Of a stretch of DNA of 64,000 nt, positions 16,664 through 23,701 are shown piece after piece (the first letter of the stretch is position 1; every line of letters starts with the position of its first letter). The notes beneath the pieces are model-generated. The model was not told the DNA's origin. It saw only the letters and a program-made list of their open reading frames with translations, and did not search any database. Position numbers and translations under genes: made by a program. The stretch covers positions 8,662,501-8,726,500 of the forward strand of contig NZ_JAUSUZ010000001.1 of assembly GCF_030813715.1 (NCBI RefSeq), written 5' to 3'. The DNA comes from Catenuloplanes indicus. GTDB lineage: Bacteria; Actinomycetota; Actinomycetes; Mycobacteriales; Micromonosporaceae.

Positions 16664-18760
16664 GTGCTCAGCAATGATTCACCATCCATTCTCGACGCGG
16701 CCGCCGTCGCGGAGGAACAGGCATTCCTGGATGCCGCGATCGCGCAGCGGGAACGGCTGTCGGCGAGGCTGGCGGCGGAGCTGACGGTGCCGGCCGAGGA
16801 CGCCACCGGCCGGGCCCGGCAGCGCGGCCTGCGGGCACAGCTCGAGGAGCTACGGCGCGCGACGGGCGGGCTGATCTTCGGCCGGCTCGACGGCGTGGAC
16901 GGAACGGTCCGGCACGTCGGCCGGATCGGGCTCCGGGACGACGACGACACCGCCGACCCGATCGTGGTCGACTGGCGCGCGCCGGCCGCGCGGCCGTTCT
17001 ACACCGCGACCCCGGTCGACCCGCAGGGCCAGGCCCGGCGCCGGCACGTCCGCACCGACGGCCCGGCCGTGACCGGCGTCGACGACGAACCGCTGGACGG
17101 CGCCGGGGCCGGCGAACTGGTCGGCGAGGGCGCGCTGCTGGCCGCGCTGGACGAGCGGCGCACCGGCCGGATGTCGACCGCGTTCGCCACGTTGCAACGC
17201 GAGCAGGACGCGATCATCCGTGCCGAGGCGACCGGCCCGCTGATCGTCCAGGGCGGACCCGGCACCGGCAAGACCGTGGTGGCGCTGCACCGGGTGGCGT
17301 ACCTGCTGTTCACGTACCGTCAGATGGCCGAGCGGGCGGTGCTGGTGCTCGGCCCGTCGCCGCGCTTCCTGGACTACATCGCGCAGGTCCTGCCCGCGCT
17401 CGGCGAGACCGCGGTCGTCGCCGCCACCTGCGACACGCTGATCCCCGGCGAGACCGTCACCCGGGCCGAGCCACGCCGGCTCGCCGAGATCAAGGGCCGC
17501 GCGCTGTGGCAGGGCGCGCTGGAGCGGTACGTACGGTCGCTGCTGCCCCGTCCCCGCGAACTGAAGCTGCGCTGGGACGGCGAGTTCCACCCGATCGACG
17601 CGGACACGGTCGCGCAGCTGATCACCTCGGCGGTCCAGGGCCGCCCCTACCACCGGGCCCGGACGGTCTTCGCCGAACACCTGCACCACGCGCTGGCCGA
17701 CGCGGTGGCCGAGCGGCGGGCCGCGCTGCTGGACGAGATGGACGAGGGATACGAGGACATCCTCGCCCGGTTCCGTCCCGAACCCGGCGACGACGGACGG
17801 TCCGGCTCCGACGTCGACGGCCTGATGTCCGACGAGGAACTCGACGACCTGCGCGACCGGATCGCCACCGACGCCACCATCGCCCGCTTCGTCGAGAGCG
17901 TCTGGCCGGCCCGGGACCCACGGACCGCGCTGCGCACCCTGCTGACCGACGCCGCGCTGCTGACCCGCCACGCACCGGACCTGACCACCGGCGACATCGC
18001 CCTGATCACGGCGGACGCGGAAGCGGTGGGCTGGGCGCCGAGCGACATCCCGCTGCTCGACGCGATCACCGACCTGCTCGGCGACCCCGGCAGCCCGCCG
18101 TCGCCGCCCGGTTCCGTCGCCGAACGGGCCCGCGGGCAGCGCGGCTGGGTCTACGGCCACGTGGTGATCGACGAGGCGCAGGAGCTGTCCGAGATGCAGT
18201 GGCAGATGGTGCTGCGCCGCTGCCCCTCCCGCTCGATCACCGCGGTCGGCGACATCGACCAGGCCGAGGCCGCCCACCGCCACACCGGCTGGGCGGACGC
18301 GGTCCGCTCCACGCTCGGCAATCGCTGGACCGCCGCCGAGCTGACCATCTGCTACCGCACGCCACGCGAGGTGATGGACCTGACCACCCCGGTCCTGCGC
18401 GCCGCCGGCAGCCACAACGCCCCACCCCGCGCCGTCCGCTCCTCCGGCATCCCGCCGCAGACCGTCGAGACCGGGGCCGACCGGCTACCGGCCGTCGCCG
18501 CCGACACGCTCGCCATGCTCCGGCAACGCTGGTCCGGTGGCACCGTCGGCGTCATCGCCCCCGCCGCCCTGATCCCCGCACTGACCGCCGCGCTCGGCGA
18601 CACCCCGATCCTGACCGCCGCCCAGTCCAAGGGCCTCGAGTTCGACGCCACCCTGCTCATCGACCCGGCCGGCATCACCGCGGAACCCCGCGGCCACAAC
18701 GCCCTCTACGTCGCCCTGACCCGCTGCACCCAGCAGCTGGTGACGCTGTCTCTGCGATAA
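16664..18760 (+). CDS. helR: HelD/HelR-type RNA polymerase recycling ATPase
   Basis: 698 residues from the GTG at 16664 (GGGAGG upstream). The N-terminal helical arm (about residues 5-70), the Walker A GGPGTGKT (around residue 200), VVIDEAQELSEMQW (Walker B, around 500), the CYRTPREV region and the C-terminal SKGLEFD and YVALTRCTQ motifs give UvrD-like helicase architecture with the inserted domains of HelD. HelD proteins enter the RNA polymerase channels and free stalled enzyme; some actinomycete members give rifampicin tolerance. I saw no clear rifamycin-associated element upstream, so the resistance role is open. The 267-bp upstream region (16397-16663) includes an AT-richer promoter-like stretch. 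Confidence 0.85.
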   Translation: MLSNDSPSILDAAAVAEEQAFLDAAIAQRERLSARLAAELTVPAEDATGRARQRGLRAQLEELRRATGGLIFGRLDGVDGTVRHVGRIGLRDDDDTADPIVVDWRAPAARPFYTATPVDPQGQARRRHVRTDGPAVTGVDDEPLDGAGAGELVGEGALLAALDERRTGRMSTAFATLQREQDAIIRAEATGPLIVQGGPGTGKTVVALHRVAYLLFTYRQMAERAVLVLGPSPRFLDYIAQVLPALGETAVVAATCDTLIPGETVTRAEPRRLAEIKGRALWQGALERYVRSLLPRPRELKLRWDGEFHPIDADTVAQLITSAVQGRPYHRARTVFAEHLHHALADAVAERRAALLDEMDEGYEDILARFRPEPGDDGRSGSDVDGLMSDEELDDLRDRIATDATIARFVESVWPARDPRTALRTLLTDAALLTRHAPDLTTGDIALITADAEAVGWAPSDIPLLDAITDLLGDPGSPPSPPGSVAERARGQRGWVYGHVVIDEAQELSEMQWQMVLRRCPSRSITAVGDIDQAEAAHRHTGWADAVRSTLGNRWTAAELTICYRTPREVMDLTTPVLRAAGSHNAPPRAVRSSGIPPQTVETGADRLPAVAADTLAMLRQRWSGGTVGVIAPAALIPALTAALGDTPILTAAQSKGLEFDATLLIDPAGITAEPRGHNALYVALTRCTQQLVTLSLR

Positions 18761-18831
18761 GAGCAAGGGCAACGTCCCGATCGTCCCGCTTCCGGCGTGG
18801 CCCAGCCCGCATGCTCCCGCGGGCAAACCTC

Positions 18832-18874
18832 GTTGGCCGGCAAGACGCCGCTTTCGCTCCGCTTGCCGGCCAAC
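18832..18874 (+). terminator. 13-bp stem hairpin after the HelD-like gene
   Basis: GTTGGCCGGCAAG (18832-18844) and its exact reverse complement (18862-18874) enclose a 17-base loop. It lies 72 bp after the helicase stop and about 100 bp before the convergent SRPBCC stop, so it could stop transcription from either side. No T-tract follows. Confidence 0.6.
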
Positions 18875-18972
18875 CTCGGAGCCGGTTCCCTTGGCACCGG
18901 AAACCCGCGCGACCACCGCCACGCCGCCAGATCGCAGCGCGCATCTAGTACCCGTAGAGGATGTCGGCGTCT

Positions 18973-19416
18973 CTAGAGTTGTGCGGCGGCGTGCTCCAGT
19001 CGTGCGAGCAGCTGCCCGGCTCCGGCCTCGGCCTGGAAGTCCTCCAGGTGCCGCTTCCGATCGAGGTCCGACGTGTAGAACGACCGCAGCGACACGCGGG
19101 TCGAGGCCGCGTCCACCGGCTCGATCGTCATCACCGAGCGCGACGGCCCCAGCCCGTGCTCCACGGAGCCCCGATGCACCCAGCTCACCAGCGCGCCCTC
19201 GACCACCTCGCCGAACACGTACACGTTCTCGAACACGGCCCCGTCCGGGCCGTGCATGACCACGTCGAAGCGGCCGCCGTCGCGCAGGTCCAGCTCCCGC
19301 ACCTCGCTGCGGAACCCGTCCGGCCCCCACCAGCTCGCCGGGTCTGCCCACGCGGCCCACGCCTGCGTGGGGGACACCGCCACCACCCGGGTCACGTCGA
19401 CGTCGGGGCCGGTCAC
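18973..19416 (-). CDS. SRPBCC (AHSA1-like) domain protein
   Basis: 147 residues from the GTG at 19416. This is a START-like ligand-binding fold of the Aha1/YndB type: TRVVAVSPTQAWAAWADPASWWGPDGF near the start (read as TRVVAVSPTQAWAAW, then WWGPDGF), DLRDGGRFDVVMHGPDG in the middle and a C-terminal helix. Such proteins bind small hydrophobic ligands or act in stress or toxin resistance. The start codon overlaps the stop of a 39-residue frame (19413-19532) that looks like the beginning of a DUF574 methyltransferase, so translation may be coupled to that relic. Longer readings of the frame upstream do not look like protein. Confidence 0.75.
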   Translation of the reverse strand: MTGPDVDVTRVVAVSPTQAWAAWADPASWWGPDGFRSEVRELDLRDGGRFDVVMHGPDGAVFENVYVFGEVVEGALVSWVHRGSVEHGLGPSRSVMTIEPVDAASTRVSLRSFYTSDLDRKRHLEDFQAEAGAGQLLARLEHAAAQL

Positions 19417-19532
19417 GAGCGGGCCACCGGGTCGCCGGAATGCCGGTCGGCCGTGAAGTGGTCCTTGCCGCCCAGCCAGTGGTGGTGGCGCCGCGCGGGG
19501 TGCGCGACTCCGGCGCCGAAACCGTCCGTCAT
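19413..19532 (-). pseudogene. 39-residue N-terminal relic of a DUF574 methyltransferase
   Basis: ATG at 19532 reads MTDGFGAGVAHPARRHHHWL, then GGKDHFTADRHSGD, and stops. The same pattern (AHPARRYNYWLGGKDHFAADR in the intact gene at 37892, here split as AHPARRYNYWL and GGKDHFAADR) marks the N-terminus of SAM-dependent methyltransferases of about 270 residues. Only the first 39 residues survive and the stop TGA overlaps the GTG of the SRPBCC gene. It may now serve as a short leader that delivers ribosomes to the downstream gene. Confidence 0.6.
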
Positions 19533-19608
19533 GACAGCATCCTAAGTGGATCGGGGCCGTCCGTACCCTGGCAGGGATTTTTCCGGCATTTCGGGGTACC
19601 TCTCCGGG

Positions 19609-19785
19609 ATGAGCGACATCAACCCGGAGCAGTACTCCGAATACACGACGCAGGACGGGCCCGGCTCGGCCGACAGTGATCCGATGGCCGCGGTGCCGGA
19701 CCCGGACGGCATCGGCGAGGACGTCGACCCGCGCTTCGGCGACCATCGCAAGCCGGAACCGGACCGGGCGCAGGGCGCGCACTGA
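19609..19785 (+). CDS. Small acidic hypothetical protein
   Basis: 58 residues, strongly acidic (MSDINPEQYSEYTT ... GIGEDVDPRFGDH) and ending in a short basic tail. I do not recognise a family. Strong third-position GC and a plausible upstream purine stretch (TCCGGG) support it being real. Its stop codon abuts the stop of the convergent dinB gene. Confidence 0.5.
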   Translation: MSDINPEQYSEYTTQDGPGSADSDPMAAVPDPDGIGEDVDPRFGDHRKPEPDRAQGAH

Positions 19786-20964
19786 TCAGTCCGGCAGGAT
19801 CGGCGCGGCCTGGTGCAGGTCGCGGCCGAGCCGGTCGGCCCGGGTGACCGAGCCGGCGCCGAACCGGTCGCGGATCGCGTCCAGCGCGGAGTCCAGCCCT
19901 TCGTCGTGCGGGTCGTCGAACGGCAGCTCCGGCTGTACCGCGCCGCCGCCGTCGAGGTTGCCGACCGCCACGCCGACCAGCGTGATCCCGCGCTCGGTGA
20001 TCAGCGGCCGGGCCGCGGACAGCAGCACGCGCGCGGTCCCCAGGATCGCGCGCGTGCTCAGCGTCGCCGTCAGCAGGCTGCGCGAGCGGGTCGCGCGCGT
20101 GTAGTCGCCGAACCGCAGCCGCAGCATCACGGTCCGCCCCGGCCGGCTCGCCGCGCGCATGCGCCGGGCCACCCGGTCGACCAGCGCGGCCAGCACCGCG
20201 TCGACCTCGGCGAACGTGTGCGGCCCACGGCCGAGCGCGCACTGCGAGCCGATCGAGCCGCGGCGCACTCCGGCCCGTACCCGCCGGGGGTCGTGGTTGT
20301 GCGCGAGCGCGTGCAGGTGGCGGCCGGCGCCTGCGCCCAGCATCGCGACCAGCGCCGCCTCGCCGACGCGGGCCACGTGCCCGACCGTGTGGATCTGCCG
20401 GTCCCGCAGTTTCGCCGCGGTGACCGGCCCGACGCCCCACAGCCGCTCGACCGGCAGCGGATGCAGAAAATCCAGTTCCCCGTCGACCGGTACGACCAGC
20501 AGCCCGTCCGGTTTCCCGACGCCGCTGGCCACCTTCGCCAGGAACTTCGTGCGCGCCACGCCGACCGTGATCGGCAGCCCGGCGCGCTCGCGGACGTCCG
20601 CCCGCAGCGTCGCCGCGATCTCCGCCGGGGTGCCGCGGATCCTCCGCAGACCGCTCACGTCCAGGAACGCCTCGTCGATCGAGATGCCCTCGACCAGCGG
20701 CGTCGTGTCCCGGAAGATCTCGAACACGCGCGTGCTGGCCTCGGAGTAGGCGCTCATCCGCGGCGGGACCACGATCGCGTCCGGGCACAGCGCCCGCGCC
20801 TGCGCCAGGCTCATCGGCGTGCGCACGCCGCGCGCCTTCGCCTCGTAGCTGGCGGCCAGCACCACCCCGCCGCCGACCAGGACCGGACGCCCGCGCAGCC
20901 GCGGGTCGTCGCGCTGCTCCACGGACGCGTAGAACGAGTCCAGGTCGGCGTGCAGGATGGTCAC
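19786..20964 (-). CDS. dinB: DNA polymerase IV (Y-family translesion polymerase)
   Basis: 392 residues from the GTG at 20964. Y-family signatures are complete: HADLDSFYASVE (first catalytic Asp), SYEAKARGVRTPM, SIDEAFLDVSG (catalytic Asp-Glu), a helix-hairpin-helix region (LWGVGPVTAAKL) and a little-finger domain to about residue 345. Near the C-terminus the QPELPFDD stretch resembles a beta-clamp-binding peptide. It copies past DNA lesions with low fidelity. A palindromic SOS box (20971-20990) lies only seven bases upstream of the start, so induction by DNA damage through LexA is expected. Confidence 0.93.
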   Translation of the reverse strand: MTILHADLDSFYASVEQRDDPRLRGRPVLVGGGVVLAASYEAKARGVRTPMSLAQARALCPDAIVVPPRMSAYSEASTRVFEIFRDTTPLVEGISIDEAFLDVSGLRRIRGTPAEIAATLRADVRERAGLPITVGVARTKFLAKVASGVGKPDGLLVVPVDGELDFLHPLPVERLWGVGPVTAAKLRDRQIHTVGHVARVGEAALVAMLGAGAGRHLHALAHNHDPRRVRAGVRRGSIGSQCALGRGPHTFAEVDAVLAALVDRVARRMRAASRPGRTVMLRLRFGDYTRATRSRSLLTATLSTRAILGTARVLLSAARPLITERGITLVGVAVGNLDGGGAVQPELPFDDPHDEGLDSALDAIRDRFGAGSVTRADRLGRDLHQAAPILPD

Positions 20965-20970
20965 CGCGTC

Positions 20971-20990
20971 ATTAGAACACGCGTTCTAAT
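20971..20990. promoter_or_regulatory. LexA/SOS box upstream of dinB
   Basis: ATTAGAAC-ACGC-GTTCTAAT is a perfect 8-bp inverted repeat around four bases. Its core GAAC-N4-GTTC matches the actinobacterial and Gram-positive SOS box. It ends seven bases before the dinB GTG and starts (on the plus strand) right at the end of the quinone oxidoreductase gene, whose stop lies at 20991-20993. Confidence 0.85.
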
Positions 20991-21938
20991 CTAGGGGAAC
21001 AGCAGCAGCTTGCCCGTGGTCGCGCGCGACTCGATCGCGGCGTGCGCCCGCGCCGCGTCGGCCAGCGCGTACCGCCCGGTGATCCGGACCGTCAGCGCAC
21101 CGCTCTCCACCAGCCCGAACAGCTCCGACGTGTGCGCCCGCAGCTTCTCCGGCGTGTCGACGTGATCCTCCGGCGTCGGGTACGTGATGCTGATGCTGCG
21201 CGGCAGCTCGCTCAGTCGCACGGTCGGTGGCTCGCCGATCAGCGGGCCGTAGAACACGAACGTGCCGTGCCGCCGCAGCACCGACATCGACGCCTCGAAC
21301 GTGCTCGCGCCCGCGCCGTCGAACACCGCGTGGACCCCCTCGCCGCCGGTCAGCTCCCGCACCCGGTCCACGAACGCGCCCCCGCTGCTGACCAGCACGT
21401 GATCCGCGCGGGACGCGACCGGGACCTTCTCCGGCCGGGACACCAGTCCGATCACGGTCCCGCCACGCGCCTTGATCAGCTGGGTGAGCATCAGCCCGAC
21501 GCCGCCGGCCGCCGCGTGCACCAGCGTGACGTCCCCCGGCCGCACCGGATGCGACACGGTCGCGAAGTGATGCGCCGTCAGCCCCTGCACCATCAGCGCC
21601 GCCGCGGTCTCGTCGTCGATCGCGTCCGGGATCCGCACCACGCCGTCCGCCGGCAGCACGATCTGCTCGGCGTAGCTGCCGTAGCTCATGTGCAGCCACG
21701 CGACCCGATCGCCCACGGCCAGGTCGCGCACGCCCGCCCCGACCTCCGTCACCACGCCGGCACCCTCCACGCCCGGCACCTCGGCCTGCGCGAGCCGGCG
21801 GATCGCGGTATCGAAGAAGTTCACGCCCGCCACCCGGACGTCGATCAGAATCTCCCCGGGCCCGGGCCGCGGCGCGGGCCGCTCCCGCAGCCGCAGCACC
21901 TCGGGCCCACCGGGCTCGGTGATCACCATTGCCTTCAT
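20991..21938 (-). CDS. NADPH:quinone oxidoreductase-like (zinc-independent MDR)
   Basis: 315 residues from ATG 21938. GroES-like N-domain and Rossmann domain with the motif HAAAGGVGLMLTQLIK; no zinc-ligand cysteines are present, as in QOR-type medium-chain reductases. It probably reduces quinones or other electrophiles with NADPH in the cytoplasm. It is divergent from a TetR gene with an operator (21964-21979) between them, which suggests induction by a toxic electrophile. Longer in-frame readings upstream of 21938 run into the promoter and the TetR gene and are not supported. Confidence 0.9.
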   Translation of the reverse strand: MKAMVITEPGGPEVLRLRERPAPRPGPGEILIDVRVAGVNFFDTAIRRLAQAEVPGVEGAGVVTEVGAGVRDLAVGDRVAWLHMSYGSYAEQIVLPADGVVRIPDAIDDETAAALMVQGLTAHHFATVSHPVRPGDVTLVHAAAGGVGLMLTQLIKARGGTVIGLVSRPEKVPVASRADHVLVSSGGAFVDRVRELTGGEGVHAVFDGAGASTFEASMSVLRRHGTFVFYGPLIGEPPTVRLSELPRSISITYPTPEDHVDTPEKLRAHTSELFGLVESGALTVRITGRYALADAARAHAAIESRATTGKLLLFP

Positions 21939-21963
21939 GGCGGCCACGCTATTTTCCGAAAAA

Positions 21964-21979
21964 TGTACCTGCAAGTACA
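21964..21979. promoter_or_regulatory. TetR-type operator between QOR and TetR genes
   Basis: TGTACCTGCAAGTACA is a 16-bp palindrome with one mismatched pair, in a 49-bp gap between divergent starts at 21938 (minus) and 21988 (plus). The AT-rich sequence on its left (ATTTTCCGAAAAATG) probably holds the promoter elements. Confidence 0.65.
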
Positions 21980-21987
21980 GTATTCCG

Positions 21988-22581
21988 GTGACCACCAGGA
22001 AGGGCGCCGCGACCCGCCTGCGCATCGTCGAGGCCGCCGCCGCCGAGATCCGCGAACGCGGCATCAACGCCGTCACGCTCGACGACGTCGGCCGGCGCAG
22101 CGCCACCGGCAAGAGCCAGATGTTCCACTACTTCCCGCAGGGCCGCGAGCAGCTGCTGCTCGCGGTCACCGAGCACGAGGCCGCGAACGTCTTCGACGAC
22201 CAGCGCCCCTACCTCGAGGAACTCACCTCCCGCGCGGCCTGGCAGGCCTGGCGCGACCTGATCATCGGCAACTACCGCGACCGCGGCATCCACTGCCCGC
22301 TCGGCGTCCTGATCGCCGACGTGGGCCGGCACAGCCCCGCCGCCCGCGAGGTCACGGCCCAGCTGATCCGGCGCTGGCAGGAATGCGTCCGCCTCGGCAT
22401 CCAGGCCACCCAGGCCAACGGCGAGGCCGACCCCGCCCTCGACCCGGACCGCACCGCCGCCGCCGTCATCACCGCCATCCAGGGCGGCGTCAGCGTCCTC
22501 ATCTCCACCGGCTCCGCCGACCACCTCGAGGCCGCCCTCGATCTCTGCCTCGACCACCTGCTGCTCCCGGCTGCCTCCTAG
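21988..22581 (+). CDS. TetR-family transcriptional regulator
   Basis: 197 residues from the GTG at 21988. HTH at about residues 12-55 (LRIVEAAAAEIRERGINAVT ... KSQMFHYFPQGREQL), ligand domain of the TetR_C_6/YcdC-like kind with HCPLGVLIADVG. The start was chosen because it is the first plausible start after the operator; the frame upstream overlaps the promoter. It probably controls the divergent quinone oxidoreductase gene and itself. Confidence 0.88.
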   Translation: MTTRKGAATRLRIVEAAAAEIRERGINAVTLDDVGRRSATGKSQMFHYFPQGREQLLLAVTEHEAANVFDDQRPYLEELTSRAAWQAWRDLIIGNYRDRGIHCPLGVLIADVGRHSPAAREVTAQLIRRWQECVRLGIQATQANGEADPALDPDRTAAAVITAIQGGVSVLISTGSADHLEAALDLCLDHLLLPAAS

Positions 22582-23118
22582 ACCGGCAGGCCGGTCTTCC
22601 CGCTTCCGGCCACCACGATGGAGCTGACCTGTCGTTCGATGATCGGAACCGATGCGGTGCACGATGTGCGACACCAGGGGCGGCCGCGTTCTACCGGGGG
22701 GTGGGACCGAGGTGTGCTCCCCGAAGTGTGCGGCGTCGCCGGGCGCGCTCTGGCGCAGGCTCCGGATCGATTCGGCGCGGACTGTGGTCGGGCGGCGCCT
22801 TCCTTATCGGTGCCTGCCGCTTCGTCGGCAGCGGCCCAGAAGTCCTGTCCGTACAGACGGTTGCGCCCCTGGTCGACCGGGACAGGGCCGCGATGCGGCG
22901 CGGCGAACGCTGAGACCACGGGCGAACCGGCCATCGGCAGCAGGGTGGCAAGGTCCATATCGCCGGCCGGATGACCACGTTGGCCGCCGCAACCGGGTCG
23001 AGCTAGCTCAATGTGCCTACGGTCCGATCACGTCGCCTCGGACGCTCGTCGGTACCCGCTCACCGGCTCGCAGCGCTCCGCACGTAACGTCGGTCGCGGC
23101 CCACACGCGGGAGGCATC
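22582..23118. other. 537 bp without a recognisable gene
   Basis: Several frames are open on both strands, but none shows a domain, a good start or a consistent family pattern. Some frames have Cys-rich or Arg-rich compositions typical of shadow translations. It may be decayed coding sequence. Confidence 0.5.
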
Positions 23119-23367
23119 ATGACCGACCTGGTCACCTGGCTACGCACCCAGCTCGACGGCGACCATGAACCCGGCACCGTCGCAGCCGCGCACCGCGCGA
23201 TCCTGGAGATGCACCGCGATGACGGGCTCGGCTGGTGCACCTCCTGCGGCGACATGACCCTCGACGACCACGATCGAGCCCCGGTGGAGACGCCGTGCGA
23301 CACCCTGCGCGCCCTGGCCTCCGCCTACGCCGGCCGGCCCGGCTACAACCCGGGGTGGGCGCTGTAG
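23119..23367 (+). CDS. Small DUF6221-like protein with a CxxC pair
   Basis: 82 residues from ATG 23119 with GGGAGG upstream. The order of features, an N-terminal MTDLVTWLRTQLD helix, HRAILEMH, a WCTSCGD cysteine pair, and a C-terminal PCDTLRALASAYAGRPGY, matches what I recall of the DUF6221 family common in actinomycetes and their prophages, but it is shorter. Function unknown. The cysteines could bind a metal. Confidence 0.6.
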   Translation: MTDLVTWLRTQLDGDHEPGTVAAAHRAILEMHRDDGLGWCTSCGDMTLDDHDRAPVETPCDTLRALASAYAGRPGYNPGWAL

Positions 23368-23701
23368 CCCTCCGCCGGCCCGGACGGCATACCGAGGCCG
23401 AGGCCGTGCGGATCACGACGGCTGGAAGCCGAAGACGTAACCGCTCGATCGACGGCATGAGCGGACACGGGGCGGCGCTGGCTACGCTCCGCGCGGTGCG
23501 ACCTCCGGCCGCCGAGCAGGTCCTGTCGAACTGGCTGGCCGGCCTCGAGGCGGTCACGACATGCGATATCGCCGTCCGCGCGAGGAGCTGGACCTGTTCG
23601 CCGAGTCGGCCGGCTGCCGGGTGTGACCCGGCATACCCAGCCGGCATGGAGGACGTCCGGATTCACCGGCTTCGCCCGCCGTGCCGGCTGATCCGGCGGC
23701 A
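23368..23701. other. Intergenic region without a gene; hairpin inside
   Basis: No frame here looks like protein. The stretch contains the 3' end context of the cellulase gene, including a small hairpin at 23617-23633. Confidence 0.45.
23617..23633 (-). terminator. Hairpin downstream of the GH9 cellulase gene
   Basis: GCCGGGT-GTG-ACCCGGC forms a 7-bp stem with a three-base loop about 70 bp after the cellulase stop (23702, minus strand). No T-tract is visible. Confidence 0.4.

Noticed and set aside
22578-22958. 126-codon minus-strand ORF
   Set aside because: No family pattern or ribosome binding site, and atypical composition; left as unassigned sequence.
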